This document shows positions 34,065 to 45,813 of a stretch of 64,000 nt of DNA, one piece after another. Positions within the stretch are counted from its first letter, which is position 1, and every line of letters begins with the position of its first letter. Source of the DNA: Ophiodon elongatus. Lineage: Eukaryota; Chordata; Actinopteri; Perciformes; Hexagrammidae. The stretch is from contig JACSYO010001856.1 in assembly GCA_016806645.1 (NCBI GenBank), forward strand, positions 2,367,001 to 2,431,000, read 5' to 3'. The notes below the pieces were generated by a model. It searched no databases. It worked only from the letters and a program-made list of their open reading frames with translations, and was not told the origin of the DNA. The position numbers were made by a program, and so were the translations under genes.

Positions 34065-35160
34065 GTCAATGAAAATGTTAGCTGACCATTTAATGACTTG
34101 GGTTCATAATTATTCATTATATGATAGAGAAACAGGTAGCATATGAAGTATAGGCGTTTTCATGTACACCAAAATATATGGATTTTAATGCACATGTAGA
34201 TTCAGATGTTGGTATGTCCAATCAGCTTTAAGAAGGCAAGGATACTTTGTGGAACCCCATGTGAAGAGTTTAGTACCATTTATGGACAAAGTCATGGTTA
34301 AAGCTCTCCTTTTCTGACAATATTTCTAACAGACAATACTGTGGTCCATCTGAACTAGGCCTGCTTCGACTAATTTGATTTAGCAAATTGCTATCTTGGT
34401 TTGCAAAGCACTGCTGATTGTTCATCACTGAAACAAAAGTGTACTGTAAAAGGGAAGTCTAATGTCTAACTAGTTGGATATCCTTTCCTTGGAGCTTCTA
34501 ATTACTAAAATAGCTCTTCACTTTTCAGAACACTCCCATGGGAAGGTATGGAAAGTGTAACACAAATTTAAGCCACAAGCGTGACTTGGGACTTCTACAG
34601 CGCTTACGTCATCTGCTTATCTCTGTCATTCACTTCCCTTTCTTCCCACCACATCCCTTTCCCATAAAGGAACAAACTGTAATGCACTGTTATGGTTGAA
34701 AGAGTTTACCACTCCACTTCATGAGAGGATTCCCCCCAAGTTTTCAATAAAGATAAATTAAACATTGTTTGGGCACTAGAAGGAAATTGCTTAAACTTAA
34801 AAACAAATACAGCCACAATATACCATTGGTCATTCAAGTGGCTATTGCCTACACTTGCACATCCAGCTGACACAGAATAAGATGAGTGTCCCATATGGGA
34901 TGCTTTTGGCCATGCACCTGACATACATAATTCCAAAATTAAACTGTCTTCATTCTCTGGTTTCCAATCCTGGTCTTTAGTTTGCTAGATGTTTGACTTT
35001 GTTCACGAACCACTGCTGTTTGGTGCTGGGCAGATACGCTAGCTTCAGCTTGTCTAAGTGGAAGGTGGCTAACAATTTTATATAGGACAGTTTATAAGGG
35101 TGGTGAGACTCAAACATACACTCTGTGAGGGCAAGACAACCAAAACAATGACTACGGTTC
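34065..35160. other. Intergenic DNA, nothing recognised
   Basis: No ORF, RNA gene or repeat could be supported in this stretch beyond short A/T runs. Confidence 0.4.
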
Positions 35161-35460
35161 AGCTTCAGGTTACTTTTATTTGTACCCGTAGGTAGACTTG
35201 GTTTGCAAAAGAAAGAAAGCGAGGCATCCATCTTGACACACATTACAATCAACACAGACAACAATAAATAAAAGTACATAAAATTACAAATCAGTGCACC
35301 GTTATAATTATAATTTGTTCGCCTGAGTGATGGCTGCTGGAACAAAGCTGTTTTTATACCGATTTGTTCTACACCGTGGGACTAAATACCTCCGTCCATT
35401 CGTTTAGAAGGAAGAAGCTGAAATTCCCTGTGCGGTCTAACAAACGTCATGAATACAATT
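35160..35460 (-). mobile_element. LINE-type 3' fragment (end of a reverse-transcriptase ORF)
   Basis: Read on the minus strand, about 35398-35310 encodes RRYLVPRCRTNRYKNSFVPA and then AITQANKL. This strongly resembles the C-terminal R-x-P-x-C-x-T-x-R-x-x-x-S-F-V-P-x-A-I tail of fish non-LTR retrotransposon ORF2 proteins. The upstream reverse transcriptase is missing and the sequence is interrupted, so this would be a 5'-truncated dead copy. The exact family is uncertain. Confidence 0.4.
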
Positions 35461-38400
35461 CCTTCCTCAAAACAGATTATTTTTTTCTTTGAACCCAGCA
35501 TTATTTACATCCTCGAGTGCTAGCAATCAGTCTCCTTCTTTCCTGCCTCTGCCAGTGCAATTCTTGTGCATTACCACAATTTCACCCATCTCACTTGGCT
35601 TCCTTACATTTTTTTTTCTCATCCCAAGACGCTGCTATAATGAACACTTTTTCGTTCCAGGGTTCATTTAACTGGCCCCTCTCGAAGAACTGGACCCAGT
35701 CTGGCACCTTAAATATACAGTAAATGGGCCAGAACGGCCACTGATTATCTCTGGTGTAAAAGCCCTTAAAAACACCACCCAATGTAAACCATATTACACT
35801 AACTCCAAATAAAGATATCATTATTGTTTGGCACACAAATATACAGCCACATGCTTAACAGAATACAAGTGTGTACACCCCTGGTGCACAAACATTAAAC
35901 GTAGATGCACATACACAAACTAGCAGTCCCTCCGTACACAGGAAGTAATGTAGCTGCACTGAGAGCCCCATATCAGATGCCAAAAGAGACTAAATAAAAT
36001 TATTATTATCTGTTCTTGTTTTGAATTTTTTATAAATGAATGTACACAAATGTCCTCAGTGTGTCAAAAGTAAAAAGAAAAATTGCAAAAAAGATATACA
36101 ATCTTTCTTACAAGTGCAGACTGCACATATAACCCCAGATCCCTGGAAATGTTATTAAATACAGTGTGACATAAACACAAAAAAATATCTATAGTGTGAT
36201 AATGTTTGAACATAATTGCTTTCCAGCTGTGTATACAGACTTGTATTTCAACATGTGACATTAATAGAGAATTTGTATCTATTTTTAAACGTCAACCTCA
36301 CCGTAACCCCCTTCAGAACAGATTTTTGTGGTTTGCAATGCCAGTATTTGCATGTGTTTGAGCACTTGTGTTCTTGTAAAGGTATGCATATGCACACATG
36401 CATGTAAGAATGCGTGTTCTTACTCACGCTATGGGCTTTCCACATTGAAATTCCCAGCTTTAAGAGTAAGACTTGTATATGAAGTGACAGGCTTATTATT
36501 GTGTGGCTATAGAAAAAAATCTTAAATAAAACATTTTGAATGTGTTTAACTTCTGTGGAGGGGCCACATATTGTGGTTAACAACTCCTAAAGCATAAACC
36601 TCTCTAAAATAATATGGTTTTATCGTGAAAGGGTAGAAGCTGTGGCCACATGTAACCATACTTTATGTGGGAATTAAAATGAGATGTTTTATTCGATTGT
36701 TTTTTTTTGCCACGATGGACAAATAATAATGAAATGAAACTACTGTGGAAGAAAGTGTCACATAGTCTTTACAGTTCTGATTCTTGTAAAGATTAATTTT
36801 GAATTAGTCCAGCTTCTTTGTGGTATTCACAGTTCTAGGGGTGAACCATGAAATAAACAGGATATACATCATCCACAGAGTGGAGGGCAGAGGAGGAGTT
36901 TCCTGCCTGTAAAGAATGCTTGCCATAATGCCATGCCCTCAGCTGTGGTTTCTCAATGTCCAAGATAGCCATGTGGTTATAGACAGATTGTGACTTATTG
37001 ATGAATCCCTCACCTTTACTTATTGGGCACATTAGAAGTGTAACATAGAACAAAACAAGTAGCTGAATCAAAATCATTTAATGATTACATTTTTGCATTA
37101 AGAAATGGAAAACGCCTATCGGGGCATAACATTAATCAAATCAGACACATGCTTAAGTACCAGCAAATATTTTTAAAGCTCAAGCATTAAAATATTGTTG
37201 TTGTCACAGATGGACATCGTTGTGGAAAAGTTCATTGCTCACTGAGTTTTCTTCACATTTTCAAGAAAAACAAGAGAATATTTCCGTACCAAAGAGAGGC
37301 ACTGATGTCTGACATTCTCTGTTAAACCCAAATGGCTTTATATTTACAGCAACGAGTCAACAATGATGCGTGAACAAGCAGAGTGCTCATATTGCAGTAC
37401 TGTATTTACAGTAGACTGATCTCATGGGGCACAATCAGATAGTTGACATAAACAACTGATCCTTATAAATTAGAGTAGATCTTAAAGCTGACACTGCTGC
37501 TTCAAAACTGAAGTAAAACTTCAAGGAGGCTATAATATTTGCCTTGCCACAGAGGATCTTATCACTAACCTTTCCATAACATCATCTCCACAGATCTCTT
37601 TGTGTCAGGATTCTCTCTTTGCAGTGCTCCTGCCAACCACAGAGGGATTTTACTTCTCAGTCACATGGATTATTCTCTGGAAATTGGATTATGAGTATAG
37701 AGCAAGTCCTCAGTCTAAAGAGGCACATTAAAAATGGCTCTCCTTTGCCCCAATCACATTAGCGCTGCACAGAGCTGCCAATTAAGAACCAGTTTGTGGT
37801 GGCCAGGCTTGACTTTTATTCGCTAAACAAATTTGATGAAAGTTTGTGGTTTTGACCTTTTTGCTGCATTGAAGTAGAACTGGAGGCATTGAGAAGCAGC
37901 AATATGGAAAAAGCAGACAATTAAAGCTCAACTTCAAAACATGAGATCGATTATCAGCTATGGAAGTGTTCATTATTAAACTAGGTGGGTTTAAGAGAGA
38001 AGACATAAGAAGAAGATGGCGTTATTTCCAGTTAGAAAATGTATTGCCCTAATAATCTCTCCCGGTCACTTTATATCTATCACACCAAAAAATATGTTTT
38101 AGTTCAGGAGGTTCTGCATTTTACATTTCATAAAACCTGACCTGCTGTATTGCAGCAAAAACTTTGGTGTTCATTGTCAAAGTCATCAACCACATGTCGC
38201 ACCGTCAAATTTTTACACAACTTGCAAAAAATGCCGCTGTTGAGACAATGTGAATGCCACTGTAAGCCCAGTGGGTCATGTCACATAAATATAATAAGCA
38301 CACCAACAGCTGTTGGTGAAATGTTTTTCCGGAAGTATGCTGTTTCAACATTGGGTATATTCAAGATGCCTCAGTATATTGTCAGTTTTACGAAACAGCT

Positions 38401-39560
38401 TGAATTGAAACAGCAGAACCTTGGATTCACTTCGTTTCACTTTTCACGTTGCTTCAGTGATTTCAAAAGTGTACTCCAGCTGTGTCACTACTCTGTTTGA
38501 GCTTGGTGAAATAGACTTATACTTTTAAACAGAGAGACTAGGGAAACATTGCTTTTCAGCTTCGTGTTAAATTAATCTTAGCATATATTCGAGTCCATCA
38601 CTGTCCCAATTTTAAGTTTTTTATTTTTTTGCCTTTCTCTGACTCTTTAAAACTCTCTTGTGGTATTTTTCTTTGCTTTCATAGTTTGTTGTAGTGTTAC
38701 ACCCATTCTAGGTCTCCTCTGGGCTTTCTGATAACATAACTGACATTTCTTTGGTAGAACCTCTACAGCTGTTGGCTATTAATACTTTATAATCCATTAC
38801 CATTTGTTACAGTCAACAGAGACAGACCATCTGCTGTTGTACTTAGAGAAAGAATGAGGTATGTTCAAAAAGGGAAAAAAAAACCAACGTAATTGACCTT
38901 TCTTTGCCATTTGTTTTGCCAATAATAGTCTTAAATCTCCTTAAATAGCTTCCAAGACCAGTGTTTTGTTTTTTGGCCGAGCCTGCCCTTTACTCCTGTA
39001 TTTGTATGCTTTTAAGGCAACCAGCAAGATATGGCAAGCAGCTTTCTTCCGGCTTATATGTAAAAGTATTCATTAAAAAAAAACAGTTAATATATTGAGA
39101 TTCAAATTCATTGCATGAAAAAATGCCTCCGGTGAGTTAAGGCCTTTAGACTTTTCAGCACTGCCTTTAAAAGTGATGATGTGCTTGTTGGGTGGTGAAA
39201 TGGTTTGAGTGGCATCAACAAAGAATTCCACTAGCTTAACATAGTTTTGGGTTATTGCTGGCTTTTCCCTTAAGTTTTGTGTTTGGTAGGATCTAGGTTA
39301 TTTTGCCCTTTGATTCTCAACTCGATACAGAGGCCAAAGCCAGGTCATGTACACCAATAACTTGATATAAATGTTTTGACTTCAAACAGCTTAAAAGCTT
39401 TTTGGTCAATATGCTGTATGTGCCAACAATATCTCTTTGAAATAATTTTTGACAGAGTATTGCATAAAGTATTGCATTTTGTGTGTCCCAATTGCCCCCA
39501 CTTATGATAGTAAGTGTACTTTCTGATTGTTTAGTTTTCTTTCTGGATAAGTCTAAATAT
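35460..39560. other. Intergenic DNA, nothing recognised
   Basis: AT-rich sequence without a supportable exon, RNA gene or repeat family. A short (AT)n run lies near 39557-39571, just before the L2-like element. Confidence 0.4.
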
Positions 39561-39589
39561 ATATATATATCATAGTCATCTGTCCCCCG

Positions 39590-41125
39590 TCTAGCCAACC
39601 AGTTGACTTAACACCAGAGAGATGTGAGGAGTATCTTTATTATATTCATAATAAAATACTGGAAAATTCTGGAAACTTGAGCCTGATGTTGACTCTTGCC
39701 CTCCTTCAACACTAACCCACCTTAGTGAAATCTCTCTGTCAACATTGGAACGCACTGTTGCACTCTCAAAATCATCCACTTTCCAGTTGGAATGCATTCC
39801 CACTCGGGTTTTAATAGCTGCATTTCAGATGATTGGTCCAGACCGTTTAGCCATTATTAACTGCTCTCTGTCAACTGGTATTTTCCACTCTAATTTCAAC
39901 ATGCTACTGTTTACCCCTTTTAAAGAAGCCCTCTTTAGATCTCTCAGTTTTAAATAATGTTAGACCCATCTCCAAGCTGTCATTTTTATCAAAGATTTTA
40001 GAAAAGACTGTTTCAACTAAATTGATTTATTTTATGAATAATAATAAAATCCTTGATAAATGTCAGTCTGGCTTTTACTCTCTTCACAGCACCGAGATTG
40101 TTCTGGTCAAGGTCACAAATTACCTTCTGCTTGCCCCTGACACAGGCCTGAATTCCATTTGAACTCTTCTCGACCTCAGCTCAGCCTTTGACACAGTGGA
40201 CCACAATGTCTTAATCAGTCGTCTGAAGAACTAGGTTGGCATCAGTGATGTGGATGCTGGATTGGTTGATGTCTTATCTGTTGAACGGGTCCTTTCTGTA
40301 ATGCTTGGAGATGCCTCCTCTTCCTCTGCTCCTCTCTTCTGTGGGGTCCCTCAGTGGTCTATATTGGGTCCCCTTCTGTTGACCATATAAATGTTACCTC
40401 TGAGACACATCATATGACTCAATTCTGAGAGTCTTATCTAATCATGTTTGGCACAAAAACCGCAACCGAGGTGTCATTTTTTATTCCGAAGTGACTTTTG
40501 ACGCTCAGGTAACCAAAGTTGTGCAGTCCTGCTTTGCTCAATTGAGACAGCTAAGCAAAATCAGGTCATTCCTTTCACCTGCAGACCGAGAGAGAGTCAT
40601 TCATGCTTTTATCTCTTCCAGACTTGACTACTGCAGTGCACTTTAATCTGGTATCAGCAGGCAGAACATTCAAAGACTGCAATTGATACAGAACGCCGCT
40701 GCCAGGCTTTTAACTCGTACGAAGAGAAGTGACCACATCACACCAATCCTTGCTGCCCTTCACTGCTTACCAGTGAGTTTTAGACATGATTTTAAGATTT
40801 TACTGCTCATTTTTTAAAGCCTTGAACGGCCTGGGTCCTTTCTATATCTGCGATCTGCTGATTTCCTATGAGCCTCACCCCTGCCTGAGATCTTCAGGCA
40901 GGGCCCTGTTAACTAAAGGTGACCCGGCCACCGCTGTCCAGCCCCTGAGCTGTGGAACTCCCTTGCTGGAGATCTAAGGCAGGCAAATTCAGTATCCTCT
41001 TTGAAATCTCTTCAGAAGACTCACTTTTACCGTTTGGCTTATATTTATTTTTGCTTTTATGTTTTTATTGTGACTTTGTAACTTTGTTTTGTAAGGTGCT
41101 ATATAAATAAAGTTATTATTACATG
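39590..41125 (+). mobile_element. Decayed L2-type LINE, ORF2 remnant and 3' tail
   Basis: Non-LTR retrotransposon fragment about 1.5 kb long. From about 39960 one frame reads RPISKLSFLSKILEKTV, QSGFYSLHSTE, then after an in-frame stop LLDLSSAFDTVDHNVL (reverse-transcriptase motif A) and GVPQWSILGPLLL (motif B). The YADD motif that should follow is gone. Further 3' come RLDYCSALYSG-like, NIQRLQLIQNAAARLLTR, HITPILAALHCLPV and FKALNGLGPFYICDLL, all typical L2 ORF2 C-terminal blocks, broken by stops and frameshifts. It ends with ggtgctatataaataaag followed by ttattatta, the usual L2 3' end. It cannot move. Confidence 0.88.
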
Positions 41126-42330
41126 AGCAGTAAATTAAGTCGCTATACCCCTGTGTGTTTTTGTTATCCAAGCTTCTCCGTTCTTTGTTCACATACCCAT
41201 GCCGGCTGTGTATGCTTTTCGTGCATGTTAGTGCATGTGAGCGTGCCCCAGTGGTAAGCTCACAGCTGCCACTCTGCACTGCTCTCATACATGGTGTCCC
41301 AACTGACAGCGTTGTTGCTGAGGCCTAGCGCCCACCCTCCAGTTACACTTTTTGGCTCTGTGAGCACTTTTTTTATGCACAATATTTAGTATAGAGTGTT
41401 CACAGCGGATGACTAACAGTATGATTTTAAATTTTGTTCATACTATATGTTGTTGGTATACAGTTTAGATTTAGGACACAGTTGGACACATTGTAATAAT
41501 AAAATATATAATTTCGGTATGCTACAGTAGATTCTTAACAGTTAAGACCAACCCAGAATAAGTGTTTAAAACATGTGTTGCAGATACCAATGTGTTGCAG
41601 ATTATCACTAGAATAATGTATGATATCTGCAGTATAGCTTTTGGGAAGTTGTTTCTTCAACAGTACTGGAACTGATGAGCATGGAATCCTGGCGTGTGCA
41701 CAGCAAAGAATCATGCAAAGGTGCAAAGAATGGACATTGAAGGCCCATATGCCAGTGGTACAGCAGGCTAACAAAGGGAGAGAGTGTAAAAGCAGTCAGC
41801 CACGATGAGAAGCCCTCGGTCAGCAGTAAAACTAGAATTAGACAAGAGGGACCAATACCTGAAAGTTTCTGAAAAATTACATTAAATCAGAGTACTTCAA
41901 GTGTGTGTGTAGATGAAATTCTTTATTATCATAGTGTGAATACTTCAGACATCTTCATAGATAGTTGTCACTCACGTTCAACAGGACATTGGTATTGGAC
42001 ACAATATTTTTGTAAACATAGTCCAGGAATGCCAGGGTGTATTTGTTCACATTCATGTGACAAAGTAGCCCAGGGTTACACTGAATAATATTTTTTCTAC
42101 ATAGTTCATCTTAGCTATACATCAAACACCATTTTAGTACAGTGGACAGTTACACTTAAAATACTTTACATTCACGTTTTGTTATAAACAATTTGATGAA
42201 TACAAGATTATACATAACAAAAGAATATATTTTTATATTGTCTTATATATTCCACATATGTTTGATGTTTTTTCTTTGTGGCTTTATTCCTTGCAGTAGG
42301 GGTCTGTTATAATTCAACTGAATTCCAATA
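41126..42330. other. Region 3' of slc6a2, nothing firmly recognised
   Basis: No exon found. A minus-strand AATAAA occurs near 41918-41924 in a T-rich setting and could end a very long slc6a2 3' UTR, but nearer candidates exist. Confidence 0.35.
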
Positions 42331-42520
42331 AATAAACTAGAAGTGCACTTGGAGAGCACAGACCTCTGCCAAGGCCAATCTGCTCCAAAATTGAATGGGT
42401 TCTTCAATGGCCCATGCTTCACCTTTCCACTAGTTTCATGAAAATTGGGCCAGTAGTTTTCCATAATCCTGCTGACATATCAACAAACCCAACTGAAAGC
42501 ATAACCTCCTCAGCTGAGGT
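42331..42520 (-). repeat. Interspersed repeat 'ggaggttatg' family, copy 1
   Basis: On the minus strand it reads cctcagctgaggaggttatg, then gtcagcaggatta, then cccaattttcatgaaacta, then gaagaacccatt, then gcagaggtctgtg. The same ordered blocks occur on the plus strand at 46190-46360. I recall this family as common in fish genomes but cannot name it. Confidence 0.75.
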
Positions 42521-42753
42521 ATAAAAAGAAACTGAATAAGGTAATAAAAAACATTCCAAAAGGAACATATTGGCACTTCTAAGGTGATGGAAAAAGTAGA
42601 ACATCACAAGATATGTTTCAAATAAATATATAAGAGCAGTTATCATGCACTTAAGATAATATACAGTGCAGTGAAAGAGGCATTTGACGGTGGTCACCCC
42701 TCCATGTACTGTACACTAACAGCATACTGCATGGTTGGCAACACAATCTCAAT

Positions 42754-42779
42754 ACACACACACACACACACATACACAC
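42754..42779. repeat. (CA)n microsatellite
   Basis: Short CA run, with one TA interruption, downstream of slc6a2. Confidence 0.85.
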
Positions 42780-43269
42780 TCTAACTCTATCTCTCTCTTT
42801 CGGTCTCTTTGGAGGAAAAGCCTCTCATACTCATCAGGAGCACTGAACAGACATTTGTAAAGTAAAAGCCACACAACAATAATAAAAAAAACTAACAGTT
42901 ACGCCATTTCATTCTTTTTTTCATCTTCAGTAAGCAGCCAGGCACTGACCAGGTTCAGCCTCAGTCTTTCTTTGAGTTTAAGGCATGGTTGGGAGTCTGG
43001 CCTTTCAAACCATAAGAGGTGAATGAAGCCTGCCTCAGTTTTTTTTAAAGCTTTGGAGTGATGCATGCATTATTCCCTTTTTTGTAACAGAATGTGACAT
43101 GAAAGCATTATATAAGACCTAAATATTATATAATCTTTGCTAAGGAGCTTGACCTTGATGCACGGTTGACCTCCAGCTGTTTGACTTGAGTATCAAAGGA
43201 CTGGGTCAAATCGAGAGATTGCCATCTACAAACTGTGGCTTGATTTGGTGGGTTCCTGAGTCAACACAG

Positions 43270-43275
43270 TTTATT
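43270..43275 (-). terminator. slc6a2: Candidate slc6a2 poly(A) signal
   Basis: Minus-strand AATAAA about 590 nt past the stop codon. Other hexamers occur further on, so the true 3' end is not fixed. Confidence 0.35.
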
Positions 43276-43860
43276 TAATTTCTTCCTGTCCGGAGTGTAA
43301 TAAACATGGAGTGTCTCGCTTGATAAGGCACTGATAACAGAACGACAAGAACAGAGATTTTCTTCCAATATTAATGTAATAATAAATAAATAATAATAAG
43401 CTTTAAAATAAAGTTTGAAATGGAATTATTTGGGTTCCCTGTAAAATAATACACAGGATAATGGGATTGTTTTGGTGTTCTTTTTAGTTTCTGTTCCTTC
43501 CAGGAGGTAATAGTCACACCACAAACTATACGAAATCACAAATACAATTATGATTAATTAAAATAGTATATAAAAAAAACACTGTGCATGGACAACAGTA
43601 CTTACATTGTCCCCATGAGTTGCCCCTCCTTTATGAGCTGAAGCTGTTGAATGATTCTGAGTTATGCCTGTTTAATATTTTGAGACCAAAGTGCTTAAAG
43701 CTGCTGTTGTCAACAAAGGCCTTGGGTAGTAAATGGACAGGAAGAGACTGCTGAACGAGGTTGGAGCCTGTTGTTCTACTTGTCTGTTTGAACACTGGTG
43801 GCACACAGGAACTCCAAACACCAGATGTGAGGATGGATGAGGGAATTCTGGGTGATGTCA

Positions 43861-45813
43861 TCAAATGGCCAACCAATGCTTGAGCTGTAAAACAAGAGTC
43901 TGTTTTATAGCCTAATTTTATTCCATTTTAACCACTTTAACTGGTTGCAATTCTTTTCTTTCTCACTCATTGATGCCTGCTTTTCTACTTGCTAATAATG
44001 TAAATTATAGTAGTTGTTATTTCCTCATTTAAAAGGCCACTCTTTCAAAGGCATACGCCCCAATGTCTTATCTCTGTCTTTTACCATTCAAATGGTTATT
44101 TTTTATACATGTGCAAAAGTAAATTCACAAAAAATTCAATGAGTTCAATTCCATATTATTTGCAGCCATTTAGCTAGTTCAAGTTAACACTGTCATCAAA
44201 AAGCACAAAAAAAGTCCCCTTACTGTGAACTGCCGTATATTTCCTTCAGCCACCAAATGATGTTCGTGTTCTGGAGTGATGCAATAGGCTATCCTCTGTA
44301 AAAAAACAAAACAGCAAAAAAACAGTTTTACAACATTTCTCACAAAGGAACCGTAAAACAGGTTTTATTTAGGCATACATAAAATATACTTGCCCTTTAA
44401 TATGTATTATTATTATTATTATTTCCGCCAGAAGAATCATGCATCCGTGAGTAAGTGTGCGCTTCTGCATTTATTTACACCTAATTTCACATTCTGCTGC
44501 AGCAAACTGCATAATATTTTAGGTGGCCAGTTATAGCTGCATGTTCAAGGTTCTCTAGTGGTTGTGGTGACTTGTCAAAAAAACCTTTTAGTGCCTGTTT
44601 TGTACTGCCATTGACTGCCTGCTGACTCCTTACTCATTACTGTTAACTTAGGGCATCAGCAAAGATCCTTTTGGCCCCATGTGGAGGTATTGCCCCCTGC
44701 CAATGACAGTGACCAAATTACTTTTCCCATCTGCATATTCTTACAGAGCCAAAGCATCCACGTACTAGAGAGTGGGAATCTAACATCAGACATGCGCAAT
44801 AGTCATTATGGACTTTATCTCTGACAAAATGTGCCAATTCTTTTTGGAACCTGTGAGGGATCCTTATCAAGAACTTCTGGGATTGTGGTTACTATGAGGA
44901 GGAGACAGAACAAACTTGATAGGCATTGACAGGAGTTATCGGAAAGAACGTGTGTCTTGAGAGCTTGAGAAGATCCTTAAACCCTGAGTACCAACGGGAA
45001 ATGCCATTGGGATGGGATAATTGTTACAGTAGAGTGAAACTGACACTGGTTGACTGCTGAAGGATGAAAATAGCTCTCTGGTGCTTTGATGATTGCGATC
45101 ATAAACTCTCAATGCGTTTGAAGCACTCATTTCATCTGAAAGTGTTCTCACGGTGCCAGTGTCATCAAGTTGAGAGAAGAAAGTTCTCTCCTAAATCAGA
45201 TTGCTGTTTTGCTTGAAAGAACATAATGGATGACCTTTAGTAAAAACTTTGCTGTTTACCAGTACACTGTGTTTGAAATTATATTTGAACCATAAGTAAA
45301 AATTGAAGTATTTCTTACCATATTCCCTATTCTTTAGGCAGTAATTTATGTTGCTTTATGACAATTTAATATCTACTAAAAACATATCTAGCTAACAATG
45401 TATTTTTCCCTCCTGTGTAAAACACATTCTCTCATAATAATAATAATGCATTTTATTTATAGGCACCTTTCAAATCACTCAAGGACACCCTACAGGCACA
45501 ATTAAAAGAAGCTGGTAGTTATGGTAATAACTCAGGCAGCTGAATTCTGGACCAATTGAAGTTTATGAAGATGAGACAAGTAAGACCAGCAAGGATAGAA
45601 TTGTCAATAGTCAATACATACATACTTACATACATACTCACTGACCTGTTTGAATGTTCCTGATACGCTGCAGAATTTATATATGGCATAGCAGGGGACA
45701 AACATCATGGAGGACATGGCCACACCCCAGCCAACTACGTTAGCCCAGTTAGGGAAGACGTAGTCATCATACTTCAGGCCTGACGATGTCACAGCACTGG
45801 CTATTACAACAAA
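43861..45813 (-). CDS. slc6a2: slc6a2 last three coding exons: TM12 and C-terminal tail
   Basis: Exon 45646-45813 ends TM11 and carries TM12 (NWANVVGWGVAMSS, YAIYKFC). Exon 44224-44295 encodes 24 tail residues (AYCITPEHEHHL, NIRQFT). The final coding exon is only 24 nt (LKHWLAI plus stop), behind a good acceptor (gttttacag). Human SLC6A2 also splits its last residues onto a separate small exon, and C-terminal splice variants are known there. The terminal LAI-type end is a PDZ-binding motif. The Cys in AYCITPE replaces the usual Gly. Confidence 0.93.

Noticed and set aside
34977..35345. 122-aa minus-strand open frame
   Set aside because: Lies in and beside a LINE 3' fragment, with no domain recognised and no splice-supported extension.
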